From Clostridia bacterium (lineage in GTDB: Bacteria; Bacillota; Clostridia; Oscillospirales; CAG-382): DNA of 38,163 nt. Shown piece by piece: positions 1 through 7,291 of the stretch. Each line of letters starts with the position of its first letter. The stretch's first letter is position 1. The DNA lies in contig JAFQKR010000068.1 in the NCBI GenBank assembly GCA_017396825.1, positions 1 through 38,163 on the forward strand. Direction: 5' to 3'. The notes beneath the pieces are model-generated. The model ran no database searches, had not been told where the DNA came from, and saw nothing but the letters and a program-made list of their open reading frames with translations. A program made the position numbers and the translations under genes.

Positions 1-26
1 AGGAGAAACGTTCTTGGGGATAAAGA

Positions 27-2486
27 CTATTTTTTAATACCAAGCAATTCTACAGAGTCGTCGCGCATTTTGTATTTCAAAATCTTGCCTGCTGCGTTCA
101 TGGGGAACTCTTTTACAAACAAGAAGTATCTGGGTACCTTGTGACGGGCTATGGATGCATTACCAAAGGCCTTCATTTCTGCCTCGTCTGAGGTTTCTCC
201 CTCGTGAAGTATCACCCACGCACAGCATTCCTCGCCGTACTTTTCGTCAGGAACACCAACCACCTGCACGTCGCGCACCTTGGGGTTAGTCAGGTAAAAT
301 TCTTCAATTTCACGGGGATAAAGGTTTTCACCGCCGCGGATTATCATATCCTTAAGTCTGCCCGTTACTTTGTAGTATCCGTCGGGAGTACGACAGCAAA
401 TGTCGCCGCTGTGAAGCCAGCCGTCCTCGTCTATCGCCTGGGCGGTAGCTTCCGGCATTTTGTAGTAGCCCTTCATTATGTTGAAGCCACGGGCAACAAA
501 CTCGCCGCTTTCTCCGTCGGGCAGTTCTTCACCGGTTTCTGGGTCTATAACCTTACATTCAACACCCGGGAAGGGGCTGCCAACGGTTTCAACTCTGTGG
601 TCTATATCCTCGTTGACCTCACCCATGGTACATCCGGGAGAAGCCTCGGTCTGACCGTAAACAGAGATTATCTCGCGCATATTCATCTCGTCTGCTGCGC
701 GTCTCATAAGGTCTGCAGGGCAGTTAGCCCCTGCCATTATGCCCGTGCGCATATATGAGAAATCCGTCTTTGCAAAATCGGGATGGTTGAACATGGCGAT
801 AAACATGGTAGGAACACCGTTAAAGCAGGTAATGCGCTCGTCGTTAACGCACGCAAGGGAGGATTTGGGAGAGAAATAGGGAATAGGACAAAGAGTACCG
901 CCGTGGGTCATGGTAGAGGTCATTGAAAGCACCATGCCAAAGCAGTGGAACATAGGCACCTGTATCATCATACGGTCTGCCGTAGAAAGGTCCATTCTGT
1001 CGCCTATGGTCTTGCCGTTGTTTACTATGTTACGGTGGGTAAGCATAACTCCCTTGGGGAAGCCCGTGGTTCCGGAGGTGTACTGCATATTACAAACGTC
1101 ATCGGGCTTAACAAGAGATGCTCTTCTGCGTATTTCCTCACGGGGGATCATGGAAGATCGTGCCATCATCTGTTCCCAGTTAAGGCATCCATCCATTGAA
1201 AAACCGACGGTAACCACGTTGCGAAGGAACGGCAGGTTCTTGGAGTAAAGCGCCTTGCCGGGCTGGAGAGCCTTAAGCTCCGGGCAAAGCTCTTCTATGA
1301 TCTCCTTGTAGTTTATATCCTTGCAGTATTCTATCATAACAAGGGTGTGGGTATCCGATTGCTTGAGCAGATATTCTATCTCATGGATTTTGTAAGCGGT
1401 GTTAACAGTAACCAAAACCGCGCCGATTTTTGTGGTTGCCCAGAAGGTTATATACCATTCAGGTACGTTGGTAGCCCAAACTGCAACGTGGTCGCCTGCC
1501 TTTACGCCTAAGGAAATGAGGGCGGCGGCGCATTTGTCTACGTCACGGCGGAACTGAGAGTAGGTTCTGGTGTAGTCAAGGGTAGGATATTTAAAGGCAT
1601 ACTGGTCAGGATATTTTTCCACCATCGTATCAAGAACGTCGGAGAAGGTGGCGTCTATAACGTCGTACTTTTTCCAAACAAATGTGCCGGTTTTATCCCT
1701 GTTATAGTAAACCTTGTCGTTCTCCTTCTTCTCACGGCGGAGAGAGGAAATGTAGTTGGTAAAATGGGTAAGAACTATGTCGGCATCGTTTATTTCTTCA
1801 TTCCACGCCGCGCAGATAAAGCCGTCGAAGTTGAGGGAGGAAAGAGCGCTGATTATCTTTTCCACAGGCAATTCACCCTCGCCTATAAGGACGGTCCTTC
1901 CGTTCTTCATATCACCCAAGCGCACGTATTTTATGTAAGCGCCGAGAGTCTTTATGGTAGTCTCCGCAGTTTCGCCTGCACCAAAATAAGTGCCTCTAAC
2001 GTTCCAAGAAGCTCCAAGAGCGGCGGAGGAGAAAAAGTTTATGATATCTATAACGTTTTCGGTGTCAGAAAGATACCCGATGGTTTCAAGAAGAATACCC
2101 ACGTCAGCGTTTTCTGCACGCTTGATTGCACCGCCCAACTTTTCGGCAAGTATTTCCTTAGAGCATTCCTTTTCGATGCGAACTATAATGTTTGCGATCC
2201 CTGCATTTGCCGCCATATCTACGTATTTGATAACGGTTTCTGCAGTCGCCTCATCACCGTCAACGGGAAAGGGATAGCTAAGCGCAGAAATAGAAAGGTT
2301 GCGGTTAACAAGTTTTCTTTTAGCATCGGCAGTGCGGTCACGGCGCAAAACACTGTCGTGATGTTGTGAGCGTTCTTTTATAGCATCGTAGATTTCAAAG
2401 CCTGCAAACCCATAGTCGTAGGCGTAACGGCAAAGCTCAAGAAAGGAGGGACGGTTAACGTATTTTGTTGAGAATACTATCTTCAT
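27..2486 (-). CDS. TIM-barrel (xylose-isomerase-like) / acyl-CoA synthetase fusion
   Basis: This 819-residue protein has two parts. Residues 1 to about 250 resemble the sugar phosphate isomerase/epimerase (AP endonuclease 2) TIM barrel, starting MKIVFSTKYV and containing LLETIGY and the RLGDMKNG segment. Residues about 265-819 form a complete ANL-family acyl-CoA ligase. They carry the ATP loop YTSGTTGFPKG at 469-479, YGQTEA at 610-615, HSGD at 692-695, GRLKDMIIRGGENLYP from 709, and the adenylation lysine in NAAGKILK (K801). The ANL half should activate a carboxylic acid with ATP and CoA in the cytoplasm. The substrate cannot be read from the sequence. It is the second gene after the LeuA-like gene (9 bp apart), so it lies under the leucine T-box. 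The fusion itself is unusual; a lone ANL ligase of this type is usually near 540-560 residues. The ligase call is firm and the role of the N-terminal barrel is unknown. Confidence 0.88.
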   Translation of the reverse strand: MKIVFSTKYVNRPSFLELCRYAYDYGFAGFEIYDAIKERSQHHDSVLRRDRTADAKRKLVNRNLSISALSYPFPVDGDEATAETVIKYVDMAANAGIANIIVRIEKECSKEILAEKLGGAIKRAENADVGILLETIGYLSDTENVIDIINFFSSAALGASWNVRGTYFGAGETAETTIKTLGAYIKYVRLGDMKNGRTVLIGEGELPVEKIISALSSLNFDGFICAAWNEEINDADIVLTHFTNYISSLRREKKENDKVYYNRDKTGTFVWKKYDVIDATFSDVLDTMVEKYPDQYAFKYPTLDYTRTYSQFRRDVDKCAAALISLGVKAGDHVAVWATNVPEWYITFWATTKIGAVLVTVNTAYKIHEIEYLLKQSDTHTLVMIEYCKDINYKEIIEELCPELKALQPGKALYSKNLPFLRNVVTVGFSMDGCLNWEQMMARSSMIPREEIRRRASLVKPDDVCNMQYTSGTTGFPKGVMLTHRNIVNNGKTIGDRMDLSTADRMMIQVPMFHCFGMVLSMTSTMTHGGTLCPIPYFSPKSSLACVNDERITCFNGVPTMFIAMFNHPDFAKTDFSYMRTGIMAGANCPADLMRRAADEMNMREIISVYGQTEASPGCTMGEVNEDIDHRVETVGSPFPGVECKVIDPETGEELPDGESGEFVARGFNIMKGYYKMPEATAQAIDEDGWLHSGDICCRTPDGYYKVTGRLKDMIIRGGENLYPREIEEFYLTNPKVRDVQVVGVPDEKYGEECCAWVILHEGETSDEAEMKAFGNASIARHKVPRYFLFVKEFPMNAAGKILKYKMRDDSVELLGIKK

Positions 2487-2495
2487 ATAGTAAAA

Positions 2496-3884
2496 TTACT
2501 CCTCTTCAAAAACAATTTTGTTCAAAGCGTTGATATACGCTCTGATGCTTGCCGCAACGATATCGGTAGAAATGCCGTTGCCGGAATAGAGCTTGCCGTT
2601 GTTGCGAAGTCTGACAATAGCGCTACCAAGGGCCTCTTTACCTTCGGTAACCGCCTGAACCTGAAAATCGTCAAGCTCGTAATGGTGGCCTATACACTGC
2701 TCGATAGCACGGAAGGCAGAGTCAATGGGACCGTCACCCATGCTTACGCCGTTCATGATCTCCCCGTCGCACTTAAGAGAAACCTGAGACATAGAGCTTA
2801 TAAGGTTGCCGCAGCTGGTGGTGTAGCTTTCAAGGTGATAGGTAGAGGGGGCCTGCATTGCGTAGCTGGCAACCAAAGCCTCAAGTTCCTTCGCGCCAAC
2901 AGCGCCTTTCTTTTCGCACACCTGCATAAGTGCCTTGTGAACATTACCGCAGTCAGTTTCAGAAAGCTCGTAGCCAAGAACCTCTGCCGCTTTAGCAACC
3001 TGAGAAATAGTGCTGTCGGAATCAAGAAGTATCTTCTTCTTTTCGCTTACAATCTCTTCTGCGGTGTAAGCGGTGTGGCTTATGCTTGAAAGCATATCAT
3101 CAATGCTTGCGTGTATTTTTGTGTTCTTAAGTGAGGCTTCAACGCCTATTTCCGTTCCGCAAACACTGATAGCGTCGGATATTTTTCCGGTAAGAAGTAC
3201 ATCTTTGCCCGCCATGGCGCACTTAAGACCGTCAGCACCCCCTGAAACTGCCGCCAAAGCAGAAGCAACCGCCATGCTTATACGGTCGGATACCTGAAGA
3301 AAAACGGGAACGTTTACAGCAGCCTTCACCTTTTTCGTAAGGGAGGCTATGCTTTCAGGAAGGGAAATACCGGCGTCGTCGCAAAGGGTTATGATTGTTG
3401 CGCCGTTTGCTTCGGCTTCTTTTACAGCGGCGATGAGAAAATCAACGTCTGCTCTGGTAGCATCAAGTGCTGAAAACTCAACGTCCTCGGAAAGGCCTTT
3501 GGCCGCTTTGACAAGTTCACCTATCTTTGCGATCATCTTATCTGCTTTAAGATGATAGATGTACTCCATCTGAACAGTGGAAACAGGAAGTTCTATCTGT
3601 AAACGCGGACTTTTAGCATTCTTTATGCATTCCCAAGCGTCTACAACGGAAGCAACGGTGAAGCCAACGGGGATAGCCAGGGCAGCGTTTTGAACCTTTT
3701 GAGCGATGGTTTTGTAAATAATGTTGTCCTCGCGAAGATTTTTAACGGGGGCAAGCTCTATTGTATCAACGCCGATAGAGTCAGCACAAGCAGTAATAGC
3801 TGTTTTCTCACGGAAAAGCAAAGAAAGCTCGCTGTCGGCGGAAAGTTTTTTCAGTGTTATGTCGCTTATTTTAATGTTTCTCAT
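2496..3884 (-). CDS. LeuA-like protein lacking the catalytic site (2-isopropylmalate synthase homologue)
   Basis: This 462-residue protein has the architecture of 2-isopropylmalate synthase: an HMGL-like TIM barrel (about 1-240), a linker, and a LeuA dimerisation/allosteric domain (about 345-460). The C-terminal domain is well kept, with GDGPIDSAFRAIE, EGKEALGSAIVRL and GISTDIVAASIRAYINALN. The barrel can be followed (DITL, EDVEFSALDATR, MAVASALAAVSGGAD), but the signature residues are gone. The LRDGEQ position reads LKKLSADSE (11-19), the metal-binding HxH position reads FLQVSD (195-200), and the NGIGERAGN position reads MAGKDVLLTGK (224-234). By the known LeuA mechanism (Asp, two His and Asn as metal ligands) it should not condense acetyl-CoA with 2-oxoisovalerate. 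A leucine-sensing or scaffold role is my inference. The ATG follows an AAAGGGG ribosome site at 3893-3899. It is the first gene behind the leucine T-box. Confidence 0.85.
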   Translation of the reverse strand: MRNIKISDITLKKLSADSELSLLFREKTAITACADSIGVDTIELAPVKNLREDNIIYKTIAQKVQNAALAIPVGFTVASVVDAWECIKNAKSPRLQIELPVSTVQMEYIYHLKADKMIAKIGELVKAAKGLSEDVEFSALDATRADVDFLIAAVKEAEANGATIITLCDDAGISLPESIASLTKKVKAAVNVPVFLQVSDRISMAVASALAAVSGGADGLKCAMAGKDVLLTGKISDAISVCGTEIGVEASLKNTKIHASIDDMLSSISHTAYTAEEIVSEKKKILLDSDSTISQVAKAAEVLGYELSETDCGNVHKALMQVCEKKGAVGAKELEALVASYAMQAPSTYHLESYTTSCGNLISSMSQVSLKCDGEIMNGVSMGDGPIDSAFRAIEQCIGHHYELDDFQVQAVTEGKEALGSAIVRLRNNGKLYSGNGISTDIVAASIRAYINALNKIVFEEE

Positions 3885-3927
3885 TGTAAAAACCCCTTTC
3901 GGTGTAAAATGTTATGCATAATAAAAC

Positions 3928-3969
3928 AAAAAACGCCTTCATCTCTTAAAAAACAAAGAGACGAAAACG
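3928..3969 (-). terminator. T-box intrinsic terminator
   Basis: On the minus strand an imperfect stem (arms at 3956-3969 and 3934-3947, core TCTCTT/AAGAGA) is followed by six T residues at 3928-3933, just upstream of the LeuA-like gene. This is the termination half of the riboswitch decision. Confidence 0.85.
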
Positions 3970-4211
3970 TAAAACAAACGGTTCCCGCGGTACCACTCTT
4001 CTTCATTCCAAAGGAATGCACTTTAGATGCCTATACACCCTAACTCTGTTACGGGAGTTCCCGTCTGCCACTACTTTTCACGTTCAAAGTTTCGCAGCAG
4101 CCGCTCCGCGGTGAGTTCCTCAAAGCCTTCCCAATGTCTCGCACCGACCGACATCTCTCTTAAAGGCGAAAGCATTTTGAATACTATTCCGCATCATTGC
4201 GTTTATCATTG
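3928..4211 (-). promoter_or_regulatory. T-box riboswitch leader, leucine (CUC) specifier
   Basis: Read on the minus strand, the leader has the usual T-box order. First comes an AATAGTA motif in the lower part of Stem I. Next are the AGAGAGATGTC and GGTCGGTGCGAGAC apical motifs. The specifier side reads GAA-CTC-ACC...GAGC, with the CTC triplet at 4113-4115. The T-box sequence AGTGGTACCGCG lies at 3986-3997, and an intrinsic terminator at 3928-3969 ends the leader. CUC decodes leucine. In this RNA class, uncharged cognate tRNA pairs with the specifier and the T-box bulge and favours the antiterminator. The two downstream genes should therefore be induced on leucine starvation. The start is placed from the promoter at 4218-4246. 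The whole 3885-4368 gene-free stretch is explained by this leader, its promoter, and an AT-rich divergent promoter zone (about 4250-4368). Confidence 0.93.
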
Positions 4212-4217
4212 CTTGCA

Positions 4218-4246
4218 ATTTTACCACAGGGTTTGGTATTTGTCAA
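4218..4246 (-). promoter_or_regulatory. Sigma-A promoter of the T-box operon
   Basis: On the minus strand there is TTGACA (4241-4246), a 17-bp spacer and TAAAAT (4218-4223). This places the transcript start near 4211, immediately 5' of Stem I. Confidence 0.85.
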
Positions 4247-4368
4247 GGTTTTTTTGCATTTTATGTCCCAAGATTTATATTTTTTTTAAAAAACTAAAAG
4301 TTTTTATAGATGTTTTTTCATTTTTTACATTAATAGTATGTGACTATCAATAATGGAAGAGTGAAATA

Positions 4369-5766
4369 ATGAAAAGGTTTGTTACAAAAGACGGAAACAT
4401 GTTTTTATATGAAGTGTTAGAAAACAATTTTGCAGTTATAACCGGCTATTCACCTGATGGCGGCATTATGACTTTTTCAAAGGGTGACGACGGGCGTCGC
4501 CGTCACTTTATACAGGTTCCGGAGCAGTTGGACGGGTATCCCGTGCTTACAGTGGATTTCTTTTCCGTTGAACTGAAAATGCGCGGTGAAGATCGATACC
4601 GCCATGATGGTTCTTCTTTGATAGAAGTGAGAGTGCCGGAGCATACGGAGTTCGAAGGATTTCGTCTATGCTTTACCGATGAAGGGTATTTTTTTCCTGA
4701 ATACCGAGTTACGTATTACCAACGAGAGAATTGTTCTTTTTTGAAGGAAAAACACAAAGGCTTTGTTTATTTTGCAAAAGCCTTGGGATCGGACCTTTGC
4801 AGTGTGATACGTATAATAACCGAGGACAAAACGGCAACCGAGCTTTGTATGCCGTCAAGGCTTTGCGGGCGCAAGATAGTTGCGATAGAGGCAGAAAGCA
4901 CATATATGTTACCCGAACCCCTGCGAATTGTTAGAATTGCCGACAGCGTTGTTACGATAGGCGCCGGTTGCTTTAGCGATATGCCGTGTCTTGAAAAGCT
5001 TTATCTGGGCAAAGGCGTCCGACGCATAGGTGAAAATGCCTTTTGTTTTTACAGTGAAGGAAATGAGGATAACCTAATAAGGGCAAAAGCCCTTAACGTG
5101 TATTGTTATGAAATGCCGTTTTGCGCTCCTAAAGCCTTTAGCCGTTACAGTGACCTGTGGTTTGAAGAATACGACGTAAAATACGGGTGGGTGAGAATAG
5201 GGGAAACACCTATAAAATACGAGGTGAACTTTATATCTGTCTGCAAGGATAATTTTTGTGTAGAAAAGGATATTCTTACAGAATACACGGGCAACAGCCA
5301 TTATATAACGGTAACGGATGAAGTGAGTGAGATAGGCGGCTTTGCTTTTAGCGAAAACAAGTGTATTAAAACCGTAGTTTTGCCATTCGGTATACGAAAA
5401 ATAGGCGAGTTTGCTTTCAGCGGATGCTCATGCTTAACGGATATCGTTATACCCGAAAGTGTCACAGAGATTGGAGAGGGTGCTTTTAAAAACTGCTCAT
5501 CCTTAAAAAGCATAAGGTTCCCCGACGGGATAAAAGTTATTGCTAAAAGCACTTGCGAGGGATGTGTTGGTTTGACAGAGATAAAGTTATCGGAGAAACT
5601 TGAGGAGATAAGCGAGAGGGCGTTCGAAGGGTGTTCTTTTGCCAATGCAGACATTCCGCAGGTTACAAAATGTATAAAATATCGTGCTTTTGCCCGTTGC
5701 AGCAACCTTAAAAAGCCCAAGTTACCTAAAGGAATTCAAGTTGTGGACATATTTGCTTTTGGATGA
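4369..5766 (+). CDS. BspA-type leucine-rich repeat protein, no signal peptide
   Basis: This 465-residue protein has LRR_5 (BspA/TpLRR) repeats in two blocks, around residues 185-225 and from about 310 to the end. Typical units are SEIGGFAFSENKCIKTVVLPFGIRKIGEFAFSGCSCL-like, with the recurring pattern 'xIGxxAFxxCxxLxxIxxPxxV'. Such repeats usually form solenoids that bind proteins or surfaces. No signal peptide, membrane helix or sorting motif is visible: the N-terminus MKRFVTKDGNMF is polar. The protein therefore looks cytoplasmic, unlike classic surface BspA proteins. The ATG has a GGAAGAG site 7-8 bases upstream. The gene is divergent from the T-box operon and appears monocistronic. Its function is unknown. 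Confidence 0.85.
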   Translation: MKRFVTKDGNMFLYEVLENNFAVITGYSPDGGIMTFSKGDDGRRRHFIQVPEQLDGYPVLTVDFFSVELKMRGEDRYRHDGSSLIEVRVPEHTEFEGFRLCFTDEGYFFPEYRVTYYQRENCSFLKEKHKGFVYFAKALGSDLCSVIRIITEDKTATELCMPSRLCGRKIVAIEAESTYMLPEPLRIVRIADSVVTIGAGCFSDMPCLEKLYLGKGVRRIGENAFCFYSEGNEDNLIRAKALNVYCYEMPFCAPKAFSRYSDLWFEEYDVKYGWVRIGETPIKYEVNFISVCKDNFCVEKDILTEYTGNSHYITVTDEVSEIGGFAFSENKCIKTVVLPFGIRKIGEFAFSGCSCLTDIVIPESVTEIGEGAFKNCSSLKSIRFPDGIKVIAKSTCEGCVGLTEIKLSEKLEEISERAFEGCSFANADIPQVTKCIKYRAFARCSNLKKPKLPKGIQVVDIFAFG

Positions 5767-5809
5767 TGTGACCAGGGCCAAAAAGTTTTCTTGTTATTCA
5801 TAAAAACTG

Positions 5810-5838
5810 TTGTAACTTGTCGGGGTTTGTGTTAAACT
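5810..5838 (+). promoter_or_regulatory. Putative promoter of the 5871-9931 gene run
   Basis: TTGTAA (5810-5815), a 17-bp spacer and TAAACT (5833-5838) lie 32 bases before the PQ-loop gene start. The match is moderate. Confidence 0.5.
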
Positions 5839-5870
5839 GTAAGGGTAAAAATACAAATAGGGAGATTGTT

Positions 5871-6173
5871 ATGGCAGAAATTTTTGAAATTATAATGATA
5901 CTCAGCTTCGGCGCTTCTTGGCCTCTTAACGTTATCAAGTCTTACAAGGCAAGAACCAACAAGGGTAAAAGCCTTGGTTTTCTTCTTCTAATATTTTTTG
6001 GTTACATAGCCGGGATTATATCCAAGTTTGTAAATGAAGCGTATATGGCAGAAATTAGTTCCAAATGGTACGTTTTGTTCTTTTATTTCCTCAACTTTAT
6101 CATGGTTGGGGCAGACCTTGTTTTGTACGTAAGAAACTCCAAGCTTGATAAAAAAGCAGGAAAAGAGGCTTAA
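5871..6173 (+). CDS. PQ-loop / SemiSWEET-like small membrane protein
   Basis: This is a 100-residue protein with three predicted membrane helices. The first carries a PQ-loop-like signature, SWPLNVIKSYKARTNKGKSLGF, in which the usual Gln after Pro is Leu. SemiSWEET-type bacterial proteins have this size and topology and work as dimers that move small solutes such as sugars. The substrate here is unknown. I chose the ATG at 5871 over an in-frame ATG at 5817. The 5871 start has a good AGGGAG site at 5859-5864 and begins right at the hydrophobic segment. The upstream extension also overlaps the likely promoter. The gene is first in a run of four with short gaps (5, 9 and 12 bp). Confidence 0.75.
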   Translation: MAEIFEIIMILSFGASWPLNVIKSYKARTNKGKSLGFLLLIFFGYIAGIISKFVNEAYMAEISSKWYVLFFYFLNFIMVGADLVLYVRNSKLDKKAGKEA

Positions 6174-6178
6174 TTGGG

Positions 6179-6544
6179 ATGAAAAAGCATTTAAAAAGGC
6201 TTCCCGTTTACGTAATAGTATTTGGTCTTCTTGCTTTTCTTATAGCTTGGTGCGCGTCAATGCTCAGAATAGAGTCTCTGACAAGCAAGTACTATTCCGA
6301 TTTTGAGTACGCTTATCTTCAAAACACGATGATAAACGACGTTGAGTACTTTAAGGTTATGGAGTGCGATGGTGATACTGCCAAGGTTTATTACGTAACC
6401 GAGACAGACGGCAACCTTCTAAGTTTTGAAAAAAACGACGAAGGCTGGAAGGAATGCGCCTGGGAGACGGTGTGGTCTGAAAACGGCAGTGCGTCCGGCG
6501 TAATATGGCCCTTTTGGTACCAAGGCTTTATGACAGGCTTTTAG
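6179..6544 (+). CDS. Small membrane-anchored protein of unknown function
   Basis: This is a 121-residue protein with one N-terminal hydrophobic segment (about 9-28, VYVIVFGLLAFLIAWCASML), preceded by positive charges. A polar, aromatic-rich remainder of about 90 residues is probably outside the cell. I recognise no family. It starts 5 bases after the PQ-loop gene, has a GAGG site about 10 bases upstream, and is followed after 9 bases by the hydrolase, so the three are probably co-transcribed. Confidence 0.7.
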   Translation: MKKHLKRLPVYVIVFGLLAFLIAWCASMLRIESLTSKYYSDFEYAYLQNTMINDVEYFKVMECDGDTAKVYYVTETDGNLLSFEKNDEGWKECAWETVWSENGSASGVIWPFWYQGFMTGF

Positions 6545-6553
6545 AGGTATAGT

Positions 6554-7279
6554 ATGGAAAAGATAATTACTATAGAAAACCTTCGTGATTTTGCTTATTG
6601 CAACGATAAAATATGCAGGAAACCCGTAAAAGGGATAGTGCTTTCCTTTTTTGGACTCGGTGGCTGTACTATGTTTAACGAGGACACCGAGGATGGTAAA
6701 ATGTACGCGGAAAAGGGTATAATTCTTCTTGTGCCGTATCAAAACCCTTGGGCGTGGATGAACAAGCAAACAGTTGATTATACAGATGAACTTATTGACG
6801 TTTTGTTTGATGCGTATAATTTACCCGAAAACACTCCCGTAGTCTCCACCGGTGGCAGTATGGGCGGTCTTTCGGCCTTGGTGTATACCGCCTACGCAAA
6901 ACGCACCCCCGTGTCCTGTGTGGCAAACTGTCCCGTTTGTGACTTACCCTATCACTATACCGAACGTCCCGACCTACCTCGTACCCTTTATAGTGCATTT
7001 GGGACCTACGAGGGCACTATGGATCAGGCACTTCGTTCCGCTTCTCCTTTACACATTGTTGACATAATGCCGAAAAGTTCCGCATATTATATATTCCATT
7101 GTGAAGAGGATAAGGCTGTAAACAAGCAGATGCACAGCGACCGATTTGTTAAGGAACTGGAGAGAGCGCACAAGGTAAGCTATTACGCAGTGCCGGAAAG
7201 AGGACACTGCGACCTTACCGAAGAGATGAGAGCATTGTATACCAAATGCGTTACCGATTCCATACTCGGCGTAGAATAG
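6554..7279 (+). CDS. Alpha/beta-hydrolase family protein (S9-like esterase/peptidase fold)
   Basis: This 241-residue protein has an alpha/beta-hydrolase layout. The nucleophile elbow is GGSMGG (serine near residue 101). A likely acid Asp lies in HCEEDKAVN, and the catalytic His in RGHCDL near the C-terminus. An early FFGLGG segment could form the oxyanion-hole side. No signal peptide is present, so it acts in the cytoplasm. The substrate cannot be told. It lies between the small membrane protein and the large lipoprotein, in one probable transcript. Confidence 0.8.
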   Translation: MEKIITIENLRDFAYCNDKICRKPVKGIVLSFFGLGGCTMFNEDTEDGKMYAEKGIILLVPYQNPWAWMNKQTVDYTDELIDVLFDAYNLPENTPVVSTGGSMGGLSALVYTAYAKRTPVSCVANCPVCDLPYHYTERPDLPRTLYSAFGTYEGTMDQALRSASPLHIVDIMPKSSAYYIFHCEEDKAVNKQMHSDRFVKELERAHKVSYYAVPERGHCDLTEEMRALYTKCVTDSILGVE

Positions 7280-7291
7280 GAAGAAATACAT

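Noticed and set aside
4027..4353. Short plus-strand frame across the T-box region
   Set aside because: It lies antisense to the riboswitch leader and its promoter, with no ribosome site. The RNA elements explain the sequence.
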